Shown here: in pieces, positions 22,322-29,330 of the stretch | Position numbering within the stretch: position 1 is the stretch's first letter | Layout of the letters: every line of letters starts with the position of its first letter | Assembly (NCBI GenBank): GCA_045613945.1 | Contig: JAZLBZ010000055.1 | Coordinates: 1 to 29,330, forward strand | Length of the DNA stretch: 29,330 nucleotides | DNA from: HGM04593 sp045613945 | GTDB taxonomy: Bacteria; Bacteroidota; Bacteroidia; Bacteroidales; Bacteroidaceae | Reading direction: 5' to 3' | Program-made: the position numbers and the translations under genes | The notes under the pieces: generated by a model | What the model was told of the DNA's origin: nothing | The model's input: only the letters and a program-made list of their open reading frames with translations | Database searches by the model: none

Positions 22322-24442
22322 TTAGTTATAGAAATTGCATGACAGGCCGAACCACAGTGTCGCCGGGTTAAGCGGGTGGTGCGGTACAAGGAAGTAGTTG
22401 CTGCTGCCAAGTCCTTTGTTAGCGTGGTAATATTTTACGTAGAAACGTGTCTGCTTCAAAAGGAAATTCGCATATACCGTTGCAATTGGGTAGTTCCCAA
22501 TCTTTATTCTGTCTGCCTGGTTCTGCTGTACAAACTGCCCCAAAGCAGGCATATACTCGGGAGCGTAGTAACTTGTGAAATACCACGCATCGGCACCAAT
22601 TTCAGTGTGCAGCACCTTTGCAATCCTGAATTTGATGTAGATGTTTGCATAGGCATTGAAGGCCGGTAGTGGCAACACAGTCTGGTTGCTGCTGTATTGA
22701 TACGTCATTTCGGTGTTCAGGTTGAAGATGCCATATTTGAAATCCTGCCTGAGTGATGCCGCAAAGACCTGTATGTTGCCCTTTTTCTGCTGTACGTTGA
22801 AACGGTTAAGGTAGTTTGTCCTGTTTGGCGCCAGTATAGAATTGTTGGCAATATATGTGTAATTCTTTACGTTTTCAAACTTTACGTTCAGCCTGGTTTT
22901 CCAGTATGGAATCTCAATGCAGCCTTCAATGCGTGTTCTGAACTCTTTCGCCAGGTCATTGTCCCACCAAAAGTGTTCCGAGTGGTAGTGGCGGTAGTAG
23001 AACGAGGGCCTGTTGTTCTTCATGAATGCCTTTGCCGAGATGTTGATATCCCTGTTCCACAACTTGAAGTTGCAGTCTATTCCACCGTCCAGGGAGAATG
23101 CTCCCAAGTCGGCACCTATGACCGCTGTAGAGCCCTCGGCATGGTAGCGCAGATACTTGCCGCGCGTGCTCGATATAACACCCCCGACGTATAATGAGTG
23201 TTCGTTGTATGCCTTGTTGTACTCCTGTGGCTTTCCAACGATAGTATCGGGCAGCATATAGCGATCATACTTGTATTCGGCAAATGCTATGATATTGGCA
23301 AATGCCCATTTCCTGAATCCCTCGCACAACGACAAGGCAACCCTGTTGTCAATCGACAGGTCTGTGGTGTTGTCGAGCGAGTCGTGTCGCAGGAATGTGT
23401 CGGCATAGTAGTTCCTGGGCAGTCTGTGGTTTATGTACTGGTGTCGCAAGTATGAGATGTCGGCTGTGTGTGTGAGGCGTGCAACGCTCACGAATTCACG
23501 TGCTATGGAGTCCTCGGCAACCTTTGTCGCTGCGTCAGCCGTTCCCGGTGTCGCAGCAAGTGTATCTGCAACGGCCTCCACCTTCTCGCGGTAGTATCCC
23601 CAATTGTAGTTGTGTGTGAAGTAAATGTCGTGCACCTCATTCCTGTTCCAGGTGTCATCAAGTTTCACAGGTATGTCGGCCGTTCCCATGTTGTTGCCTC
23701 CACCATCGGTGTCCTCGGGGCGTGTTATGTAACGGTCATCGGTTATACCGCCATTCTCCATCTGCTTCATGTGATAGCGGCTTGCTAAAAGATGATAGTT
23801 GTACTTGTCGCTTTTGTAGAACGAAAAGAGCGAGAAGTTCATCTGCGATGTCGACTGTTTGTCATATCTTCCCCTGGCATAGAGATAGTCGAACAGGAAT
23901 CCCACGCCAAAGTGCTTGCCTGCATTGGTGGTGAAGTAGGCTCTGAAACGGTCATCACCATTCACCTTGTTGCCCGAAGAGTGGTAACTGAGGTTTGTGT
24001 AGGGCGACTTCGTGTCGGTGAAGATAAATCTCTCCGGGGTAGTGTAGAAATAGTCGTAGGGCTGCAGAAAGTCGTATGTGGTACTTGACGGGCGGTTGAA
24101 GTATATTCTTGTCTCTCTTGGAGTACCCATGTTGCCAAGATAGTTGTACTCGCCATTCACGCCCTCTGTCAGGTGCCAGTTCTGGAACATATATTGCAGG
24201 GTGTCGGCGTTGATTCCAATCCTGTTGCCAAACCTCCTGTCGACTTTCCACTGGTGTATCTCTTTTGGAACAATTATCGTGCTTTTGGTGCTGTCTTTCG
24301 GGTTATTCTTGAAAGGACTGAACACCTCGCCATGCCCCAGCCCGCCTTCGCGGCTTTGCGTTCCTTGCATGCTCTTTGTATTCTGTCCGTTAGCAATGAC
24401 CGGAACAATAAAAAGCAACAGATATAGTATTCTCTTTATCAT
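22322..24442 (-). CDS. Putative porin (Porin_10-like) outer-membrane protein
   Basis: This 706-residue protein has a signal peptide (ILYLLLFIVPVIANGQ). An early segment contains WKVDRRFGNRIGINADTLQ and TRIYFNRP, which I associate with the Bacteroidetes Porin_10 family. The long remainder is aromatic-rich beta structure ending LWFGLSCNFYN. An Ala/Thr-rich loop (ADTLAATPGTADAATK) near residue 300 is probably exposed. It is larger than classical porins, so it may have a plug or extended loops. The substrate is unknown. It begins nine bases after the 56-codon membrane-protein gene and heads the three-gene tail of the operon. Confidence 0.82.
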   Translation of the reverse strand: MIKRILYLLLFIVPVIANGQNTKSMQGTQSREGGLGHGEVFSPFKNNPKDSTKSTIIVPKEIHQWKVDRRFGNRIGINADTLQYMFQNWHLTEGVNGEYNYLGNMGTPRETRIYFNRPSSTTYDFLQPYDYFYTTPERFIFTDTKSPYTNLSYHSSGNKVNGDDRFRAYFTTNAGKHFGVGFLFDYLYARGRYDKQSTSQMNFSLFSFYKSDKYNYHLLASRYHMKQMENGGITDDRYITRPEDTDGGGNNMGTADIPVKLDDTWNRNEVHDIYFTHNYNWGYYREKVEAVADTLAATPGTADAATKVAEDSIAREFVSVARLTHTADISYLRHQYINHRLPRNYYADTFLRHDSLDNTTDLSIDNRVALSLCEGFRKWAFANIIAFAEYKYDRYMLPDTIVGKPQEYNKAYNEHSLYVGGVISSTRGKYLRYHAEGSTAVIGADLGAFSLDGGIDCNFKLWNRDINISAKAFMKNNRPSFYYRHYHSEHFWWDNDLAKEFRTRIEGCIEIPYWKTRLNVKFENVKNYTYIANNSILAPNRTNYLNRFNVQQKKGNIQVFAASLRQDFKYGIFNLNTEMTYQYSSNQTVLPLPAFNAYANIYIKFRIAKVLHTEIGADAWYFTSYYAPEYMPALGQFVQQNQADRIKIGNYPIATVYANFLLKQTRFYVKYYHANKGLGSSNYFLVPHHPLNPATLWFGLSCNFYN

Positions 24443-24451
24443 TACTTGTTT

Positions 24452-24622
24452 TCAGTTTACGAAACGGAGTATGAATTCCATTATCTTGAAAGCCATAGCC
24501 GTCATTCCTGCAATCTTGAAACCATTGCCTTCTCCATTGAGCATGAACAATATAAACGTAACGGCTGCTCCAATAAGGAACAGCACGTTGAGCACATATC
24601 TTATCTTGTCAACCGTTCTCAT
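24452..24622 (-). CDS. Small membrane protein, 56 residues, function unknown
   Basis: This short ORF starts MRTVDKIRYVLNVLFLIGAA and ends MEFILRFVN. Two hydrophobic segments, about residues 9-28 and 37-55, are separated by the loop MLNGEGNGFK, so a two-helix hairpin in the inner membrane is likely. Three points support it as real: its ATG overlaps the stop codon of the DUF4468-like gene as ATGA, it ends nine bases before the porin start, and it fills the gap exactly between two co-oriented genes. No homologue is recognised. A role in assembling or regulating the neighbouring envelope proteins is conceivable but not shown. Confidence 0.8.
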   Translation of the reverse strand: MRTVDKIRYVLNVLFLIGAAVTFILFMLNGEGNGFKIAGMTAMAFKIMEFILRFVN

Positions 24623-25218
24623 TTGCCTAAAACCTGTGTCAGTTCATTGATGAGTTGCTCTTTGAGGTCAATGGTCTTGCGACGGAACTTGCCCTCGAAT
24701 TTCTTCATCTTGCCTTTCTTGTTGAAGGCGTTGTCATCGGTAATCCACTCCTCGGCAATCATCTTCAGGCCTCCTTTCTCATCTTCATCGTCATACCAGT
24801 AGGTGATACGTGACAGATGGAAATTGCACTTGCCGTCAGCGGCGGTGAGAGTGAGGTAATAGTACATCCTTGCCCTGCTCAACACAAAGAACGTGTTCTT
24901 GAAGACAATATACTCCTCGCCCTTGATAATTGTCGTGTTGGGGTTTTCGCTCTCAAAGCGTTTTACTGAGATTACAGTCGGCTTCACATAGCGCTCGGCA
25001 ATCCAGTTGTTTACTCGCTCGGCCACTTGCTCGGCAGTCAGTCCCTCGGCCGGAATCTCTGTCTCAAAGGTAACCTTGCCGTTTATTACAGGCACCTTGC
25101 CTGCGGCATAAGTCTCCTCTTTGGCATTCTCTCTCTCTTGGCTTTTCTTTATGAGTTGGGCTTCTGTCGCTGTTACCGACAGTAACGCGAGGATAAGTGT
25201 GAATAATATCTTTTTCAT
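24619..25218 (-). CDS. DUF4468-like secreted protein
   Basis: This 199-residue protein has a signal peptide (ILFTLILALLSVTATEAQ). The mature part contains VPVINGKVTFETEIPAEGLTAEQ, then a domain resembling DUF4468 (a TBP-like fold common in Bacteroidetes), and a Lys-rich C-terminus (KKGKMKKFEGKFRRK). It is probably periplasmic or a soluble envelope protein. It is the first gene of the operon, behind a well-formed promoter, and its stop codon overlaps the start of the 56-codon gene. No enzymatic motif is visible. The family name is from recall. Confidence 0.78.
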   Translation of the reverse strand: MKKILFTLILALLSVTATEAQLIKKSQERENAKEETYAAGKVPVINGKVTFETEIPAEGLTAEQVAERVNNWIAERYVKPTVISVKRFESENPNTTIIKGEEYIVFKNTFFVLSRARMYYYLTLTAADGKCNFHLSRITYWYDDEDEKGGLKMIAEEWITDDNAFNKKGKMKKFEGKFRRKTIDLKEQLINELTQVLGK

Positions 25219-25243
25219 AAAAATAAGTCTGTCTTATACACTG

Positions 25244-25275
25244 CGAAGATAATACAAAAGTAAAAAGAATGCAAG
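25244..25275 (-). promoter_or_regulatory. Promoter of the five-gene envelope operon
   Basis: On the minus strand CTTG ends at 25272, followed by a 20-base spacer and TATCTTCG at 25251-25244. Transcription would start near 25237, about 19 nt before the ATG at 25218. It diverges from the PASTA-gene promoter about 100 bases away. Confidence 0.75.
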
Positions 25276-25374
25276 AAAAATCGGCTATCTCGTGCCGCTT
25301 GGTGTGTTATATGCTGTTAAAAGATATCTAATGCCTGTGCGAATGCCGCACACATGTAAAAAACGCGGCTTATT

Positions 25375-25406
25375 TTTGTGATTGCAGACAAGTTGTATTA
25401 CTTTTG
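25375..25406 (+). promoter_or_regulatory. Promoter of the PASTA-rluD unit
   Basis: TTTG at 25375-25378, 20 bases, then TACTTTTG at 25399-25406 matches the Bacteroides consensus. The start would be near 25413, giving a leader of about 50 nt. Confidence 0.8.
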
Positions 25407-25462
25407 CATTAGAATGCAGAGTATGCCCAAAGGGGTATGCTCCTGCCAAACGCGAATTTGTT

Positions 25463-26128
25463 ATGGATATGAAAAATACAGATACTTCCAAGAAAGCCTC
25501 GGCCGGCAGTGTCGACTCCGGTTGCTCAAGGGCCAATACAAAGGTTACGCTGAAAAAGCGATTTACAGTTGTGCTGCTTAATCTTTTGGCAATGGCAGTT
25601 GTTCTGATAGCATTGCCCTATTTTACATTGCTGTGGGTAGATGGCTACACCAATCATGGCGAGACCATTGAGGTCCCCGATGTATGTGGCGTTCCGTTCG
25701 ATGAGGCTGTGGCGCTTTTGGCAGATAAAGATCTTGGCTACACAATTGTTGAACGTCGCTATAAGGCTAAGGCTGTAGAGAACGAGGTGGTGATGCAGTA
25801 TCCTGCTCCGGGCTCTCAGGTAAAGGAGGGGCGTAAGGTGGGTCTCGTGCTCAATACCGAGGAGAGACCAAAGCGTTCAGTGCCCTCGGTCATTGATAAC
25901 CGTACATACAGGGAGGCCGAGTCACACATCAAGGCTGCCGGCTTTGTCATTGAGTCGGTCGAGACCATTGCCGGCGAAAAGGATTGGGTATATGAACTGC
26001 GCTACGAAGGCCGCAAACTTGTGAATGGTGAGGCTATACCACAAGGTGCATCGTTGGTGGTGGTTGTTGGTAGCGGCGAGGCCGAGGAAGATGACCAGCC
26101 TGTCTTTGATGCCAATTTTGACATTTGA
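25463..26128 (+). CDS. Membrane-anchored protein with two PASTA domains
   Basis: This 221-residue protein has a short polar cytosolic start, one membrane segment at about 34-59 (VVLLNLLAMAVVLIALPYF), and two periplasmic PASTA domains at about 67-133 (VPDVCGVPFDEAV, then YPAPGSQVKEG) and 137-204 (VPSVIDNRTYREAE). PASTA domains bind peptidoglycan fragments or beta-lactams when attached to Ser/Thr kinases or penicillin-binding proteins. Here neither partner domain is present. A short acidic tail (EAEEDDQ) ends the protein. ATG 25463 is used; ATG 25469 is equally possible. The stop overlaps the rluD-type start by one base (TGATG). Confidence 0.9.
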   Translation: MDMKNTDTSKKASAGSVDSGCSRANTKVTLKKRFTVVLLNLLAMAVVLIALPYFTLLWVDGYTNHGETIEVPDVCGVPFDEAVALLADKDLGYTIVERRYKAKAVENEVVMQYPAPGSQVKEGRKVGLVLNTEERPKRSVPSVIDNRTYREAESHIKAAGFVIESVETIAGEKDWVYELRYEGRKLVNGEAIPQGASLVVVVGSGEAEEDDQPVFDANFDI

Positions 26129-27198
26129 TGTGTATGGACGAATTTAATCCCGAAATACTTGATATTGACGAACTTGAGTCCGAGGAGACGCTTTTTCGTG
26201 AGTTGCGTATAACTGCCGACAAGGGGCAGTCGCCCGTGCGCATAGACAAGTTCCTTGTCGACCATGTTGCCAACACTTCGCGTAACAAAATCCAGCAGGC
26301 TGCCGATGCCGGTTCAATCTCTGTCAACGGCAAGGTTGTCAAGAGCAATTATAAGGTCAAACCGCTTGATGAAGTTGTTATCACATACAACACACCTGCA
26401 TATGACAACAGTATTCTCCCCGAGGATATCCCGCTCGATGTTGTATACGAAGACGATTACCTTATGGTGGTGAACAAGCCTGCAGGCCTTGTCGTTCATC
26501 CCGGTTGTGGCAATACTCATGGAACACTCATCAATGCTGTTGCATGGCATCTCAAGGATAATCCCGAGTTCGACCCTAATGACCCTCAAGTTGGTCTTGT
26601 GCACCGTATTGACAAGAATACGTCGGGTCTGCTTGTTGTTGCAAAGACAGCCTTTGCAAAGGCGCATTTGGGAATGCAGTTCTTCAAGAAGACAACTAAG
26701 CGCACCTATAATGCGGTGGTGTGGGGCAATCCCAAAGATGACTCGGGTACAGTGGTGGGGAATATCACCCGTAACCCGCGCAACAGGCTGCAGATGTGTG
26801 TGTCGTCCGATGAAAGTATTGGCAAGTATGCCGTTACCCATTACCGCGTGCTTGAACGCCTTAGTTATGTGTCGCTTGTTGAGTGCAACCTTGAGACCGG
26901 CCGTACACATCAGATAAGGGTTCACATGAAACACATTGGCCACATTCTTTTCAATGACGATGTCTATGGTGGTGATGAGATATTGAAAGGTACAAACTTT
27001 AGCAAGTACAGCCAGTTTGTGCGTAACTGTTTCAAACTCTGTCCACGTCAGGCGCTTCATGCAAAAACGCTGGGCTTTGTACACCCCGCGACGGGGGAAG
27101 AGATGTATTTCGATTCTCCGCTGCCTGCCGACTTTGTTGCAATGGTCGATGCTTGGCGCCGCTATTCCAGCGCCAGCGCAGCATATTTGGAGGATTAA
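26128..27198 (+). CDS. rluD: RluD-family 23S rRNA pseudouridine synthase
   Basis: This is a 356-residue protein. An S4-type RNA-binding domain covers about residues 36-85 (RIDKFLVDHVANTSRNKIQ, then GSISVNGKVVKSNYKV), and the catalytic domain follows. The key motif is HRIDKNTSGLLV with the nucleophile Asp162; NKPAGLVVHPG precedes it and GRTHQIRVHM follows. RluD makes pseudouridines in helix 69 of 23S rRNA; RluC-type specificity cannot be excluded. ATG 26128 shares a base with the upstream stop; ATG 26134 is an alternative with the more usual first residues MDEFN. Pairing with a PASTA protein gene is a recurring Bacteroidales arrangement as I recall it. Confidence 0.92.
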   Translation: MCMDEFNPEILDIDELESEETLFRELRITADKGQSPVRIDKFLVDHVANTSRNKIQQAADAGSISVNGKVVKSNYKVKPLDEVVITYNTPAYDNSILPEDIPLDVVYEDDYLMVVNKPAGLVVHPGCGNTHGTLINAVAWHLKDNPEFDPNDPQVGLVHRIDKNTSGLLVVAKTAFAKAHLGMQFFKKTTKRTYNAVVWGNPKDDSGTVVGNITRNPRNRLQMCVSSDESIGKYAVTHYRVLERLSYVSLVECNLETGRTHQIRVHMKHIGHILFNDDVYGGDEILKGTNFSKYSQFVRNCFKLCPRQALHAKTLGFVHPATGEEMYFDSPLPADFVAMVDAWRRYSSASAAYLED

Positions 27199-27244
27199 TA
27201 AAATAACAAATGCACATTCGCCGAATGTGCATTTGTTATTTTAT
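27198..27244. terminator. Bidirectional terminator between rluD and the GH25 gene
   Basis: Arms 27198-27220 and 27222-27244 are perfectly complementary over 23 bases with one central C, so the inner pairs open to form the loop. It includes the last base of the rluD stop codon and the final two codons plus stop of the GH25 gene. Confidence 0.9.
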
Positions 27245-28096
27245 CCTCAGTTCTTCCAACTCCTTCATCGTACCGTTCAGCACGTTGATGTCCACCTTTT
27301 CGCTGATGCCCGGCAATTTGCCCTTTTCGGTGCATTGCCACATAATCCATTGAGCGTTGATGGCCGGGGTGGTGGCGTTGTATCGCGCTATCCAAAGAGG
27401 GTATCCCTTGAAGTAGTCGTGGTCAATGTAGCGCTCATGAAATTTCTTGTATGTATAGATGACGGGCTTTACGCCATAATGCTCTTCAATGATTCTTATG
27501 AACGTCTTCAGTTCCTCACGGTATGCATTGGCGTTCTTTGGATTCTCCTCCACATCCACAACCGGGGGAAGGTCACCCGGCTCGAGCCTCACGCAACTGA
27601 TGAATTTCCTTGCCTGCTTTTCGCCCGATGATTTTGTGCTGAAATAGTGATATGCACCGCGTATGAATCCGTTTTTCTTTGCCGCATTCCAGTTCTTTGC
27701 AAAATGCCTGTCGCTGTGGCTGCCTCCTTCGGTAGCCTTGATGTATACAAAGGTTATCGGTGGTTCGCCGGCAGTGCCTTGCTTCACTCTTTTCCAGTTT
27801 ATTTCGCCCTGGTGGTGCGATACGTCAATGCCGTAGACCGAGTAACCTTTCGGGATGTATGTCCCGTACATCCAGTGTCCGCTGTTTGTTGTAAAGCGGT
27901 TGAATGCCGGTTCAATTAATGGCTTGTAGGCCAGTGCCAGGACTCCAAATGTGATAATTGTCGCTATGGCCACATATTTCCATGTTGCCATTACACGCTG
28001 CTTTTTGCGGCGGCGTGTAGAAGATGGTCGGCGGGCCGGAACTTTCTTCCGTCCGCCGACCTTTATTGTGGTTGATGTCTTTTGGGCGTTTGCCAT
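27236..28096 (-). CDS. Membrane-anchored GH25 lysozyme
   Basis: This is a 286-residue protein. A very basic cytosolic start (residues 11-36, RRPSSTRRRKK) is followed by one membrane segment at about 40-58 and a GH25 muramidase domain from about 85. Family residues visible are GIDVSHHQG with Asp91, YIKATEG with Glu123, GAYHYF, and the catalytic VVDVEEN with Asp181 and Glu183; LWIARY and WQCTEKG come later. GH25 enzymes cut the beta-1,4 bond between MurNAc and GlcNAc. With no cleavage site after the membrane segment it should stay attached to the inner membrane, facing the periplasm. ATG 28096 is used; a TTG one codon earlier is possible. It is 15 bases downstream of pfp and may share its transcript. 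Confidence 0.92.
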   Translation of the reverse strand: MANAQKTSTTIKVGGRKKVPARRPSSTRRRKKQRVMATWKYVAIATIITFGVLALAYKPLIEPAFNRFTTNSGHWMYGTYIPKGYSVYGIDVSHHQGEINWKRVKQGTAGEPPITFVYIKATEGGSHSDRHFAKNWNAAKKNGFIRGAYHYFSTKSSGEKQARKFISCVRLEPGDLPPVVDVEENPKNANAYREELKTFIRIIEEHYGVKPVIYTYKKFHERYIDHDYFKGYPLWIARYNATTPAINAQWIMWQCTEKGKLPGISEKVDINVLNGTMKELEELRIK

Positions 28097-28111
28097 CAAC
28101 TTCTTGCTGTA

Positions 28112-29330
28112 TTACTTCTGCTGCTCAAGAGCAAGAGTCTTGGTTGTCTGGTCGCAAACCTCTGTTGGGCCAAAGTACTGGATTGGGCCTGGGTATACGT
28201 AGCAGGTCTCTTTTGCCCACTGCTCTCTGTTTGCTGCAAATTTCTTGAATGGCGCACCGTTGAGGTCAACGAGAGCCTTCTGGATAACAGGCTTCATCTC
28301 GCCGTGACGACGCTCCATGTTCATCATCATAGTGATGGGGATGCCGCCGGCAACCCACTCTGCTGCAGGAGCAGTTGTGTTACGTACTGATGACATATAG
28401 CCGGTCTTGCCAGCAGCGATGAGCTGTGAAGCGTTGTAACCGAGAGCATAGCAGTAGTCAGCATCGTAGTTTGATGGAGCAGCGCAACGTCCCTCATAGC
28501 CGAAGAAGTGGTGCTGAGCGTTGAACTTGCCATTGTACTTGCCCTCTGCCTTCCATGCTGCGAGTTTGTTTGAAACCATCTCCGAGAGCAGTTTCTCTGT
28601 CTCGATGAGAGATACCTGAACGTTGCCGTGTGGGTCGCGGTCCATAGTCAACTGGCGTGCAACGCCTGCGGGGAGGCTTGCATAAACAGCAGCGTTGTCG
28701 CTTGAGAGCTGGTCAATGATGTACTGACGCTGCTCCTCGGGAGCAACAGCGTTGTACTCCTCGCCCTTGTGAGCCAACAGGTCGTTGAGTTCGGCAATAA
28801 GCGCCTTCATTGCAGGAACGAACTCGATGAGACCCTCTGGGATGAGGACTGTACCGAAGTTGTTGCCCTCGGCAGCGCGGTCTGCAACAGCCTGTGCAAT
28901 AGATGTGACGATGTTGTCGAGTGAAAGAGCCTTCTGCTCAACCTCCTCCGAGATGATACAGTAGTTAGGCTGTGTCTGCAATGCGCACTCAAGAGCGATG
29001 TGAGAAGCCGAACGGCCCATCAACTTGATGAAGTGCCAGTACTTCTGTGCAGAGTTGCAGTCGCGCTGGATGTTACCGATAACCTCTGAGTATACCTTAC
29101 ATGCTGTGTCGAAACCGAAAGATGTCTCAATGTAAGCGTTCTTCAAGTCACCGTCGATGGTCTTTGGACAGCCGATAACCTGAACACCTGTGTTCTTTGC
29201 TGCATAGTACTCGGCGAGTACGCAAGCGTTGGTGTTAGAGTCGTCACCACCGATGATTACAAGAGCCTTTATGTCGAGCTGCTTGATGATTTCAAGACCT
29301 TTGTCGAACTGCTCTGTCTTTTCGAGCTTT
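28112..29330 (-). CDS. pfp: PPi-dependent phosphofructokinase, 5' end outside the window
   Basis: The visible 406 codons are the C-terminal part of the long (about 550-residue) PPi-type phosphofructokinase, which reversibly converts fructose 6-phosphate and PPi to fructose 1,6-bisphosphate. The type is decided by GGDDSNTNA and PKTIDGD near the right edge; the Asp and Lys replace the Gly residues of the ATP enzymes. MGRSASH and a family-typical region with FFGYEGRCAAPSNYD follow. The frame is open to base 29329, so the start lies to the right. The gene uses a narrow codon set (AAC, AAG, GTT, CTC), consistent with high expression. It precedes the GH25 gene by 15 bases. Confidence 0.95.
   Translation of the reverse strand, partial: KLEKTEQFDKGLEIIKQLDIKALVIIGGDDSNTNACVLAEYYAAKNTGVQVIGCPKTIDGDLKNAYIETSFGFDTACKVYSEVIGNIQRDCNSAQKYWHFIKLMGRSASHIALECALQTQPNYCIISEEVEQKALSLDNIVTSIAQAVADRAAEGNNFGTVLIPEGLIEFVPAMKALIAELNDLLAHKGEEYNAVAPEEQRQYIIDQLSSDNAAVYASLPAGVARQLTMDRDPHGNVQVSLIETEKLLSEMVSNKLAAWKAEGKYNGKFNAQHHFFGYEGRCAAPSNYDADYCYALGYNASQLIAAGKTGYMSSVRNTTAPAAEWVAGGIPITMMMNMERRHGEMKPVIQKALVDLNGAPFKKFAANREQWAKETCYVYPGPIQYFGPTEVCDQTTKTLALEQQK

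Noticed and set aside
26314..27084. A 256-codon minus-strand open frame antisense to rluD
   Set aside because: It lies entirely inside the RluD-type gene and has no domain or upstream promoter element.
1..29330. Search for CRISPR arrays, transposases, integrases, toxin-antitoxin pairs, tRNA and rRNA
   Set aside because: No regularly spaced direct repeats, transposase or integrase motifs, tRNA-like cloverleafs or rRNA segments were seen. Reading by eye could miss a degenerate remnant.

Overview
The window reads as chromosomal DNA of a member of the order Bacteroidales (Bacteroidota). The evidence is the gene content: a PorQ homologue, Porin_10-like, DUF4468-like and DUF4421-like envelope proteins, a DAHP synthase/chorismate mutase fusion, a PASTA protein followed by an RluD-type synthase, and a long PPi-type phosphofructokinase. 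The promoters agree: repeated -7 elements of the form TAnnTTTG or TATCTTCG, some with a TTTG/TTG element 20 bases upstream. The genus cannot be settled from the sequence alone. I see no rRNA, tRNA, insertion sequence, prophage or CRISPR array, so this is mainly a core-genome segment.

Layout. 2-274: 3' end of a Xaa-His dipeptidase gene, closed by a 30-base perfect palindrome terminator. 471-950: a small secreted beta-rich protein. 1117-2755: a MeaB/ArgK-type GTPase and 5-formyl-THF cyclo-ligase, overlapping. 2802-6343 (minus): operon porQ-cmk-ispH-pfkA. 6593-7333: TonB. 7399-13073: a tightly packed six-gene run (polyprenyl diphosphate synthase, unknown conserved protein, TatD hydrolase, DAHP synthase/chorismate mutase, then a substrate-binding lipoprotein and a FecCD/BtuC-type permease with no ATPase gene beside them). 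13271-17336: ilvD-ilvB-ilvN behind a strong promoter and a leader of about 107 nt with a terminator-like hairpin. 17485-20152: an unusual three-part secreted protein and a FadL/OmpP1-like outer-membrane protein. 20220-25218 (minus): a five-gene operon of envelope proteins and a Gfo/Idh oxidoreductase, including a 56-codon membrane-protein gene. 25463-27198: PASTA protein and RluD-type pseudouridine synthase. 27236-28096 (minus): membrane-anchored GH25 lysozyme. 28112-29330 (minus): PPi-dependent phosphofructokinase, running off the right edge.

Themes. Glycolysis appears twice, with an ATP-type PfkA and a PPi-type Pfp. Isoprenoid supply appears as IspH plus a polyprenyl synthase. Amino-acid synthesis appears as the aromatic entry step and the ilvDBN branched-chain genes. 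Much of the rest is envelope biology. Each of the three convergent gene pairs is separated by one long hairpin that can serve both strands. The best candidates for new biology are the five-gene envelope operon with its mini-membrane protein, the acidic/aromatic/basic secreted protein next to the FadL-like gene, and the ilvD leader. None is proven by sequence alone.
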